DNA of 57,199 nt, taken from an uncultured Clostridia bacterium. GTDB taxonomy: Bacteria > Bacillota > Clostridia > Christensenellales > Borkfalkiaceae. The stretch lies in assembly GCA_934271265.1 (NCBI GenBank), contig CAKQRE010000004.1:1-57199 (forward strand). The letters are read 5' to 3'. The position numbers and the translations under genes are program-made. This document shows, one piece after another, positions 33,066-40,880 of the stretch. How positions within the stretch are numbered: the first letter of the stretch is position 1; every line of letters begins with the position of its first letter. The notes beneath the pieces are model-generated. The model had not been told where the DNA came from and did not search any database. It saw nothing but the letters and a program-made list of their open reading frames with translations.

Positions 33066-34612
33066 CCGGGTTTTCGTTTTGGGGAATGGCGTTCGGTTTC
33101 GTTACGGCTCTTTGCTCGTCTTTCTTTCTTGCAAAAAAATTTTTTGCCGTATTCCAGCAGACTTCCTATCGGGGAAGGGAGTACGTGCGAAAACTCATTA
33201 TATGCGTCCCGGGGCGGATCATCGCGCTTTTATGCGTCGGTCTGCTCTATGGTGCGTCGGTATATTTTGCGGAGGGGAAGACGGCGGTGACCTACGTGCC
33301 TCTTTTGTCTTTCGTCTTGTTTTCGGCGTGTTACGGCGTTGTTTGTAAACCGGTCGTAAAAACGGCTTTTACGGCGAGGATGAAGAGGATCTTTGTGACG
33401 GGCACTTTGCTTTTCGTCTTTTCCGGAGCGATTCTCGGCGGGTTTGTTTTTTCCCCCGTCGTCGGGTTTCTGCTTGTGAGCCTTACTCCCGCGGTTCCGC
33501 TTTCGGGAGCGTTGCCCTGGTTTGGTTACGATCGGGCGAAATATCGGCAGGCGAAAGAAAAATGCAAACAAAGGCTGGCGGAGTATCCGGAATTGATCCG
33601 CGTCGGGATCACGGGGAGCTGCGGAAAAACTGCGGTAAAAAATTATCTGAATAAAATGCTTTCGGGATCGTTCGACGTGCTTGCCACGCCGAAATCGTTC
33701 AATACGCCGCTCGGGATCTGCCGCGCGACGGAAAAACTTTGCGGCGATACGGAAGTATTTCTCGTCGAAATGGGAGCGAGAAAACGGGGAGATATCGCAG
33801 AGCTGTGCGACATGGTTTCCCCTTCGGTCGCGGTGCTTACGTCGGTCACGGGACAGCACCTCGAAACGTTCGGGTCGGCGGAGGAGATCGCCCGGACGAA
33901 ATACGAGCTCGTCCGTGCCGTCGGGGAAAAGGGTTTTGCCGTTTTTTCCGCCGATTCTCCCATGCTTGCCCCCCTTTACGCTTCCGCTCCGTGCGAAAAA
34001 ATCTCCGTCGGCTTCGGCGGAGAAAGAGATGGTGTGAAAGCGGAAAATTTCAGACAGGGCGAACGAGGATCCTCTTTCGATCTTTGGATGGAAGGCAAAA
34101 TGTATCCGATCGAAAATTCTCTCGTGGGAAAGTTTTCCGCAACAGATATCTGCCTTGCCGCAGCCGTCGCCAGAAAACTCGGCGTTCCGCGGGAAAAGAT
34201 CGCTTCGGCGGCGTGTCGGCTGAAGGCTGTGGAACATCGTCTTTCCGTATCCGTCACGCCGGGCGGCGTTACGATCGCGGACGACGGCTATAACGCCAAT
34301 CCGGAAGGGATCGTCGCCGCGGCGGAGTTTCTCGATACGTTTTCGGGAAAAAAGATCGTAGTCACGCCGGGGCTTGCGGAACTCGGGAGATTCCGCAGAG
34401 TCTGTAACGAAAACGCGGGGCGGGTTCTCGCCGCACATGCGGATACGATCGTGGCGATCGGAAAAAACGGCGGTCCGATCGTGCGGGGCGCGGGCGGTCG
34501 GTGCGAAACGGTTCGGGTACGCTCGCGGGAAAAGGCGAAAAAGTTTCTCGAGGGAAAGACGGGGCGGGGAGACGTCGTTCTCTTTCTGAACGATTTTCCC
34601 GACGTGTTCTGA
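33062..34612 (+). CDS. murF: MurF-like UDP-MurNAc-tripeptide--D-Ala-D-Ala ligase with N-terminal membrane domain
   Basis: A 516-residue protein. Residues 1-160 hold about four to five hydrophobic helices, unusual for a Mur ligase. From residue 165 it is a Mur ligase: ATP loop GITGSCGKT (residues 182-190), SFNTPLGIC, the MGARKRGDIAELCDMVSPS segment typical of MurF, the central HLETFGS and a C-terminal domain with DDGYNANPEG. MurF adds D-Ala-D-Ala to the peptidoglycan precursor. The membrane part would tether it at the membrane. ddl, which makes the D-Ala-D-Ala substrate, follows after a repeat element. Confidence 0.9.
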   Translation: MTGFSFWGMAFGFVTALCSSFFLAKKFFAVFQQTSYRGREYVRKLIICVPGRIIALLCVGLLYGASVYFAEGKTAVTYVPLLSFVLFSACYGVVCKPVVKTAFTARMKRIFVTGTLLFVFSGAILGGFVFSPVVGFLLVSLTPAVPLSGALPWFGYDRAKYRQAKEKCKQRLAEYPELIRVGITGSCGKTAVKNYLNKMLSGSFDVLATPKSFNTPLGICRATEKLCGDTEVFLVEMGARKRGDIAELCDMVSPSVAVLTSVTGQHLETFGSAEEIARTKYELVRAVGEKGFAVFSADSPMLAPLYASAPCEKISVGFGGERDGVKAENFRQGERGSSFDLWMEGKMYPIENSLVGKFSATDICLAAAVARKLGVPREKIASAACRLKAVEHRLSVSVTPGGVTIADDGYNANPEGIVAAAEFLDTFSGKKIVVTPGLAELGRFRRVCNENAGRVLAAHADTIVAIGKNGGPIVRGAGGRCETVRVRSREKAKKFLEGKTGRGDVVLFLNDFPDVF

Positions 34613-34618
34613 AAACCT

Positions 34619-34897
34619 ATGCCAGACAAGAGTAATACGAATCTTGGTCTGGCGGCGTATTTTTGACTAATACTTCGTTACGCTCACGGCTTATACGTCA
34701 AGTATTAACCCGTTCGCGTGCCTTGTCTTAGCCTAAAAATCCGCCGTCAGACTTGCCCGCAACCAAAACGTCGCTATTTTCGATGATTTTTGGTAAAGGC
34801 GAGCGCAGACGTACTTGATGTACTTCAAACGAGAATTTGCCAAAAAGCGCGGAAATAGCGGCGTTTTGGCAAGGTTCGTATTATTCTTGTCTGGCAT
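34619..34897. repeat. Family-B structured element, full copy (B1)
   Basis: A 279-bp element. The 28-nt terminal inverted repeats (34619-34646 and 34870-34897) start ATGCCAGACAAGA and differ at only two of 28 bases. Inside are arm 1 (34647-34752, outer stem GTCTGGCGGCG/CGCCGTCAGAC), a mini-palindrome TTGC-CC-GCAA (34753-34762) and arm 2 (34763-34869, outer stem CCAAAACG/CGTTTTGG with a GTACTTGATGTAC tip). It has no reading frame of note. It lies 6 bp after the murF stop and 32 bp before ddl. Confidence 0.88.
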
Positions 34898-34929
34898 GGA
34901 TCCCGTGAGATTAAAAGGAGGATAAGTAT

Positions 34930-36045
34930 ATGGAAAACGTACTTGTATTTTTCGGAGGAGTATCCTGCGAGCATGATATTTCCGTGATCACCGGGGTGAT
35001 GACGGTAAACAGCCTGAGATCGCCCTACCGCGGTATTCCCGTTTATGTAAATCGCGAGGGGAAATGGTTTACGGGCGAAAAGTTGAAGGACGTCGGTTTT
35101 TACCGGAAGTTTGACGAAAGGAAAGTAAAACGGGTTTGCCTGATCGCGGGGGAAAGGTGCCTTTACGAGGTGAAGAGACGGGGAAAGAAAACGGAAGTCG
35201 CATGCGCGCTCAACTGCATGCACGGATTGAACGGTGAGGACGGAACGCTTGCGGGCGTGCTCAGAATGTCCGATATCCCCCTCGCTTCGCCGTCCGTCTG
35301 CCCGTCGGCGGTGTGTATGGATAAGTATTATTCCAAACTGATCCTCGCCGGGCTTGACGTGAGTTATCTCCCTTACGTAAAGATCGATCGGGAAAACTAC
35401 TTCGAAAAAAGGGAGCTTGCGGAAAAGATGATCGCGCAGAAACTCGGGTTCCCGCTGATCGTGAAACCGGCGTGCCTCGGGAGCAGTATCGGCATTACCG
35501 TGGTAAAGAGGAAAGAAGATCTTCCCGCCGCCCTTGCGGAAGCCTTTCGTTACGACGGAAAGGCGATCGCGGAACAGGCGCTCGAAAAATTCCGCGAGAT
35601 CAATTGCGCCGCTTACAAAAGCGGGAAAGGGATCGTCGTTTCCGAATGCGAAGAACCTTTCACCGCGCACGACATTCTGACCTTCGGGGATAAATACGGG
35701 GGCGAGGGAAGAAGGAAATTTCCCGCGGAGATCGGGGAAAGGCTGGCTTCCCGTATCCGCGAAACCACGAAATACGTATACCGTAAGCTCGGTTTCGTCG
35801 GCGTGATCCGCGTGGACTTTCTGCTTGACGGCGATAAGATCTACGTGAACGAGATCAACACCGTTCCGGGGTCTCTCGCCTATTATCTCTTCTGCCGATC
35901 CACGGAAGAGTTTCCCGATATGCTTGCCGGGATCGTGAAAACGGGGATCGCCGATTACGAAGACTATAAATCGAACGAATTTACATATTCTTCCGGCAGT
36001 CTTTTCGACGGAGCGTGCCTGAAAAAGGGAGGAAAGAACGAATAA
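34930..36045 (+). CDS. ddl: D-alanine--D-alanine ligase
   Basis: A 371-residue ATP-grasp ligase. It begins VLVFFGGVSCEHDISVITG (the GG-x-S-x-EH-x-xS start motif) and has NCMHGLNGEDGTLAG, PLIVKPACLGSSIGI, and the metal-binding end VDFLLDGDKIYVNEINTVPGS. It joins two D-alanines for MurF. A strong AAAGGAGG lies about 9 nt before the ATG. It is the last gene of the ribU-to-ddl group, separated from murF only by repeat element B1. Confidence 0.97.
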   Translation: MENVLVFFGGVSCEHDISVITGVMTVNSLRSPYRGIPVYVNREGKWFTGEKLKDVGFYRKFDERKVKRVCLIAGERCLYEVKRRGKKTEVACALNCMHGLNGEDGTLAGVLRMSDIPLASPSVCPSAVCMDKYYSKLILAGLDVSYLPYVKIDRENYFEKRELAEKMIAQKLGFPLIVKPACLGSSIGITVVKRKEDLPAALAEAFRYDGKAIAEQALEKFREINCAAYKSGKGIVVSECEEPFTAHDILTFGDKYGGEGRRKFPAEIGERLASRIRETTKYVYRKLGFVGVIRVDFLLDGDKIYVNEINTVPGSLAYYLFCRSTEEFPDMLAGIVKTGIADYEDYKSNEFTYSSGSLFDGACLKKGGKNE

Positions 36046-36373
36046 GGGGGAACAGGGCGATAAAACGGCTTTTTTTCGTCGGGGAAAGAGGAGTCTGTCC
36101 GTACAAAAGGGGCTGAAAAGAGGCGGGAGGAGAGAAACGCGGGAACAAAAGCGGGCGATCCGACCTCGTTTCGTCTCGTTTTCTGCCGAAAAGCGGGGCA
36201 GGATGATTCAAAATCGATCTCAAACGCTCCGAAAACGAGAAAAGGAGAAAAATTTATTGACAGATATTTCCGCATGTGTTATAATAATTAAAAGCTAAAT
36301 TATCGCTATAAGGGTATAAGGGGAGATTTTACGAAAAGTACCCGCATTTGGCGGATAAGTTCGGGGGCGTCGG
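36046..36373. other. Non-coding stretch carrying the promoter of the YwaF-ABC operon
   Basis: No gene or terminator hairpin is convincing here. The stretch holds the consensus promoter at 36257-36285 and an 88-nt leader with no recognised riboswitch. Confidence 0.5.
36257..36285 (+). promoter_or_regulatory. Full-consensus promoter of the YwaF-ABC operon
   Basis: TTGACA (36257-36262), exactly 17 nt, TATAAT (36280-36285): both boxes are perfect sigma-A consensus, so the operon is probably expressed strongly unless repressed. Confidence 0.9.
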
Positions 36374-38575
36374 ATGGCGTTTGTCTATATCGGGGCGGGG
36401 ATTTTGTCGGCTGCGGCATTTTTCTTTGTCGATTTGTACTTAAATAAAATAACGAAAGGAAGCAAACGCGTATCGATGGTTTTATCGTCGATACTGTTTG
36501 CTTTATTCTTTTTTCGCTATCTTCTCGGGGACGACGCGATCGAACTCACGATCGGTCTGAACGTTTATTCCCCCTTCGGTTACGACGGGCAGGTTTTTGT
36601 CATTCTTTCCCTTCTCGTGCTGTGGGCGGGGTATTCCGCGGTCACCCTTCTCGTAATGTCGCCTTATTTTAACGAGAGCGTGAAATGCGTGAACGGGCTT
36701 GTGAAATATTATGCGACGCCCGTATTTCTGATCCGTCTTTGCACTCTGCCTCTCACGGCGGTTGCCTTAGAAGGTCGTGGCGTTCTGTCTTCCTTTTCGG
36801 TAAGAGAACTCGTTCATGCCTTCGAGATCGGCGCAGGGCTTTCAATGTGTTTTTCCGTATGGAAGAAAAATCCGAAAACGCATTTTTCGAAAAGGGAATT
36901 TCTCCCGGGACTTTGCGCCGCGGTCGCGATGTTCCTCGTATCTATGCCGGCGTGCGTTCCGCGCGCGTTTTTCGGCAACCTTCCCGAATCGGTGAAAATC
37001 AAGGATTTTTCCCTCATTCACCGCCTTTTCGTTTATGCGGCGATCCTTTTTCCCGTCGCGTTTTACTTTTTGTTGCGTAAAAAAGAATTCGAGCAGAAAC
37101 GTTTCGCACTGCTTTATCTCTCCCTTTCCGCACTTACGAGTTATTGCTACAGATACACTTTGTCTACCTTCGTCCACGTGACGGCGTGGCCCTTGCACCT
37201 TTGCAACACGGCGATGTTCATCGTTCCGCTCTGTTTGATGTTCAAGTGGGACAAGCTGTACTATTTTACGCTGTTTATCAACGTATTGGGGGCTTTTTTC
37301 GCAATGCTGATGCCGAATTATGCGGATACGGTCAATGCGATCTCTCCCGATTGCGTCAATTTCTGGATCAATCATTTCTGCGCGTTTTTCATGCCGGTTC
37401 TTCTCATCGCTCTGCGTATTTATCCCCGTCCGAAGATGAGGCAATTCGTTTATTCGCTTCTGGCGTTCGCCGTGTATTTCCTGCTGATCCTGTTTATCAA
37501 CGCGTGGTTTTCCAATTACGGTTCGGTAGATTTCTTCTTTTTAAACAGCGATTATATTGCGGAAAAACTCGGCAAGTGGGCGGAAAATCTGAGAAACGCC
37601 GTATGGTCGTTCCGTCTTAACGGGCTGAATTTTACCTTTTATCCCGTATATCAGACTGTGTTTTTCTTCGTATACGTGCTGCTCGCTCTGGCGATGTGGT
37701 TTTTATACGAACAATTCTTCCAGGTGGGGGATCTCTATCTCGAAATGGGAGAGCGAAATAAAAAAATCAAAGCGGACAGGCTTGCGCTCGAGGTCCGCAT
37801 GGCAGGCAGAAGTATGGATCAACCGGTCAATCCCGCGGGAGCGGACAAACTTATTTTAAGAAACTTTTCGAAAAAATACGCCACGAGCGACGTTTACGCC
37901 GTGCGGGACGCCAATCTCGAGATCGAAGGCGGAACGATCTTCGGCTTTCTGGGACCGAACGGGGCGGGGAAAAGCACGATCATCAAAAGCATCGTCGGGA
38001 TACAGACGATCACGAGCGGCGAGATCGAGGTTTGCGGATACGACGTCGAAAAACAACCCGTCGGCGCGAAACTGCAAACGGGATTCGTACCCGATCACTA
38101 TGCTCTTTACGAAAACCTGACGGGCAGAGAATACGTCAATTATATCGCCGATCTCTATCACGTTTCCGAAGAAGACCGCACGAAGCGGATCAACGAATAC
38201 GTGGAGCGGTTTTATCTGACGAACGCTTTCGACAATCAGATCCGCACCTACAGCCACGGCATGAAACAGAAGATCACCATTATGTCCGCCCTTGTGCATA
38301 ATCCGAAGCTCTGGATCCTCGACGAACCGCTGACCGGGCTTGACCCCGAGAGTATTTTTCAGGTGAAGGAATGTATGAAAAAACATGCGGAAGAGGGGAA
38401 TATCGTATTTTTCTCCAGCCATATCATCGACGTGGTGGAAAGGATCTGCGACCGCATTGCAATTATCAAAAAAGGGACGGTGCTTTGCGAAAAAAGCGTG
38501 AAGGAGATCGAGGCTTCCGGAGAACCGCTCGAAGATTTCTATATGCGCATGATCGGAGAGACGAAACATGACTGA
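36374..38575 (+). CDS. YwaF/TMEM164-like membrane domain fused to ABC transporter ATPase
   Basis: A 733-residue protein. Residues 1-455 are hydrophobic with a dozen or so helices; the part near 270-390 carries the YwaF/TIGR02206-type core (AWPLHLCNTAMFIVPLCL, then FWINHFCAFFMPVLL). After a short charged linker, residues about 495-733 are a complete ABC ATPase: Walker A GPNGAGKST near 524-532, signature YSHGMKQK, Walker B LWILDEPLTGLD and switch SSHIID. The frame is uninterrupted. The permease gene starts 8 nt before its stop. The fusion tethers the ATPase to a membrane domain of unknown role. Confidence 0.88.
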   Translation: MAFVYIGAGILSAAAFFFVDLYLNKITKGSKRVSMVLSSILFALFFFRYLLGDDAIELTIGLNVYSPFGYDGQVFVILSLLVLWAGYSAVTLLVMSPYFNESVKCVNGLVKYYATPVFLIRLCTLPLTAVALEGRGVLSSFSVRELVHAFEIGAGLSMCFSVWKKNPKTHFSKREFLPGLCAAVAMFLVSMPACVPRAFFGNLPESVKIKDFSLIHRLFVYAAILFPVAFYFLLRKKEFEQKRFALLYLSLSALTSYCYRYTLSTFVHVTAWPLHLCNTAMFIVPLCLMFKWDKLYYFTLFINVLGAFFAMLMPNYADTVNAISPDCVNFWINHFCAFFMPVLLIALRIYPRPKMRQFVYSLLAFAVYFLLILFINAWFSNYGSVDFFFLNSDYIAEKLGKWAENLRNAVWSFRLNGLNFTFYPVYQTVFFFVYVLLALAMWFLYEQFFQVGDLYLEMGERNKKIKADRLALEVRMAGRSMDQPVNPAGADKLILRNFSKKYATSDVYAVRDANLEIEGGTIFGFLGPNGAGKSTIIKSIVGIQTITSGEIEVCGYDVEKQPVGAKLQTGFVPDHYALYENLTGREYVNYIADLYHVSEEDRTKRINEYVERFYLTNAFDNQIRTYSHGMKQKITIMSALVHNPKLWILDEPLTGLDPESIFQVKECMKKHAEEGNIVFFSSHIIDVVERICDRIAIIKKGTVLCEKSVKEIEASGEPLEDFYMRMIGETKHD

Positions 38576-40286
38576 AGAAGAGAGACGTTCGGAAGGGCGT
38601 TCCCTTCCGGGAGGGAAAGAAAATTCCTTCAAAGAGTCGTTATTCATTCTGAAAACGCTCACGATGATGCAGCTCAAAGAAAAGATCGATCTGAGTTACG
38701 TCGGAAATTTTCGCAAAACCCTCTTTAAAATCATATATTTTCTGCTTGAATTTGCCGCCGTTACGGCGATCTGTTTTCTTTTGTTTTACTTCGCGAAACT
38801 GTTCGGCGTTTTTTCCCTCGTGAACGACGTGCCGGTCTCCGTGGTCACGGTCGTGTTTACCTTCATGTTCCTCTTGTCCGTCGTTTCGAGCACGATCAGT
38901 CTCGTGAAGGCTCTTTACTTTTCGCGGGATAATCTGGTACTGCTGACTTTTCCCGCGAGACCTTCTCTGATCTTTCTTTCCAAGATCGCCGTATTTTATC
39001 TGTACGAACTGAGAAAGAACATCCTTTTTCTGATTCCGTTTTTCTTTGCGTACGGGATATCGAAAGGTATTTCGTTTCTTTATTATCCATGGGTGTTGTT
39101 CCTCTTTCTGTTCGTTTCGCTTCTGCCGGTACTGATCTCCGCGCTTTTGTCCATTCCCGCTCTTTTCGTTACGATCCTTCTGAGAAAGGTAAGACCGCTG
39201 CAATACGCGCTTTCGCTCGCGGGGGTCGGGATCCTTGTATTCGCCGTTTTAAAACTCATCGCGATGATCCCCGAAAATATCGACCTCGTGGCGACCTGGG
39301 GCACGACTTATTGGAAGATCCAGGATTTTCTGAACGGATTCACGAAAGTATGCGCTCCTTTCCACGCGCTTACGCAACTGATCGTGGGAAGAACGGTCGG
39401 GCTTACGCAAAAGTTGTTTTCCTTAAGAACGATCGTATACTTTGCGGCGCTTGCGGGAATAATCGTTGCGGCGGTGGCGGCATGTCTTCTTCTGTCCGGA
39501 CCGCTGTTTTATAAAATGGCGTCGAAACCTTTCGAATACACCAAGAAACTGCATCCCGAAAAACTTGCGAACAAGCAAAGAGGCGCTTTCCGCTCGGCAG
39601 TCCGCAAGGAGCTTACGGTCGGTTTCCGCGATAATTCCATGCTGAGCCTTTTCGCGGTCGTAGTGATCGTCCAGCCGGTTGCGGTGATTCTGTTGAATAA
39701 GCTGTATTCGGCAATGAATACCCGCTATCTCGGCACGCAGATGACGGTCGGGTTCAACGTTCTCGTCATGCTTCTGATCTCCCTTCCGGCGAATATCTCC
39801 ATGGCGAGCGTATACAGCCGCGACGGATCGGCAGGCTATCTCAACAAAGTGCAGCCCACCGATTACGCCCCCTTGTTGCTTGCGAAACTCGTCGGCAATC
39901 TCGCCGTAACGAGTCTGGGAACGGCGGTCACGGTGATCGCTTATTCCCGTTTCACCTCGTTCGGCGGGGTGAACGTTCTCGTATTCGTCACGTTGTCCGC
40001 TCTTGCCGTGTTTCATATTTTCCAAAGCGCGGAAATGGATATCATGAACCCGCAGACGGAGATCTATGCCACGTTCAGCGAACAGTCGAACAACCCGAAC
40101 GAGAACAAATCCGCGTTGTTGGCATTCGTGATTTCGGCGATCGCGGCGGTCGCGGTGATTTTTCTTTCCATGGAAGGTCCCCTCGGCGCATGGATCAAAC
40201 TTACGATTTTTTCCGTCGCGCTGGCAACGGTCAAAATTCTTTCCTTTGCGCTGAAAACGAAAGTATTCTATAAGGAGAGAAGCTGA
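38568..40286 (+). CDS. ABC transporter permease (ABC-2-like), large
   Basis: A 572-residue membrane protein with about 12 helices and no ATPase domain; an N-terminal polar stretch of about 40 residues precedes the first helix. An intracellular segment around residues 320-350 (FEYTKKLHPEKLANKQRGAFRSAVRKEL) is basic. The overlap with the YwaF-ATPase gene makes it the obvious permease partner. It looks like an ABC-2-type exporter permease of the large Firmicutes kind, but I cannot name the subfamily. The substrate is unknown. Confidence 0.82.
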   Translation: MTEEERRSEGRSLPGGKENSFKESLFILKTLTMMQLKEKIDLSYVGNFRKTLFKIIYFLLEFAAVTAICFLLFYFAKLFGVFSLVNDVPVSVVTVVFTFMFLLSVVSSTISLVKALYFSRDNLVLLTFPARPSLIFLSKIAVFYLYELRKNILFLIPFFFAYGISKGISFLYYPWVLFLFLFVSLLPVLISALLSIPALFVTILLRKVRPLQYALSLAGVGILVFAVLKLIAMIPENIDLVATWGTTYWKIQDFLNGFTKVCAPFHALTQLIVGRTVGLTQKLFSLRTIVYFAALAGIIVAAVAACLLLSGPLFYKMASKPFEYTKKLHPEKLANKQRGAFRSAVRKELTVGFRDNSMLSLFAVVVIVQPVAVILLNKLYSAMNTRYLGTQMTVGFNVLVMLLISLPANISMASVYSRDGSAGYLNKVQPTDYAPLLLAKLVGNLAVTSLGTAVTVIAYSRFTSFGGVNVLVFVTLSALAVFHIFQSAEMDIMNPQTEIYATFSEQSNNPNENKSALLAFVISAIAAVAVIFLSMEGPLGAWIKLTIFSVALATVKILSFALKTKVFYKERS

Positions 40287-40287
40287 T

Positions 40288-40824
40288 ATGAAAAAAACGG
40301 TAGTCATCGCGATCATTCTCGTTTATATCGCTTCGATCGTGATCGTCAACTTCTTCGGGCTCGAGATCTCCATATTCGACGGCAATACCTATGTTTCCGA
40401 GATCAGATGCGACAACCTGTATCTTCAGTCGGAAAACGGAGGGCAGATTCCTTATAAAAACGAGAGAGACGGAATGAAGTTTTTCTCCTTCGAATACGAC
40501 GATTCCGGCGAGCCTTACACGAAAGAAAATATCGGTTTTAACCCGAACACCGTGGTTCTTCAATACCACGTATATCCCGAAAACGCAAACAACAAAAAGG
40601 TGAGCTTTATTTACGACGAAACGCTTGCCGGGGAAGACTGGATCTTTTTAAAAGACAAAGCTTCCGTCATATTCCTCGCACCGCAGTCGTCCATCACGGT
40701 GACGATCCGTTCGACGGACGGATCCAACAAAGAGGAAAAGATCTATATTTTCTGCAGAAGAAAATCACGCAAAACTTCGGCTTTAAAACTCGAGGGAAGA
40801 GAAAACCTTCCCGTATATGCCTGA
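40288..40824 (+). CDS. Membrane-anchored extracytoplasmic protein (178 aa), unknown
   Basis: One N-terminal helix (about residues 4-25) acts as an uncleaved signal anchor; the rest is polar and beta-rich, resembling an Ig-like fold, and ends with a short basic tail. It starts one base after the permease stop with AAGGAGAG upstream, so it belongs to the transporter operon and probably to the transport machine or its cargo handling. No family recognised. Confidence 0.7.
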   Translation: MKKTVVIAIILVYIASIVIVNFFGLEISIFDGNTYVSEIRCDNLYLQSENGGQIPYKNERDGMKFFSFEYDDSGEPYTKENIGFNPNTVVLQYHVYPENANNKKVSFIYDETLAGEDWIFLKDKASVIFLAPQSSITVTIRSTDGSNKEEKIYIFCRRKSRKTSALKLEGRENLPVYA

Positions 40825-40880
40825 CATCCGTCGCCGCGGGCGAAAGCGGATGCCGAAAAATAAATCATCAGGAGAAAATT

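Noticed and set aside
34763..34869. Possible kink-turn or C/D-box-like motif (CGATGA) in arm 2 of the repeats
   Set aside because: The opposing strand carries GSGCG and lacks the GA pair needed for a kink turn or D box.
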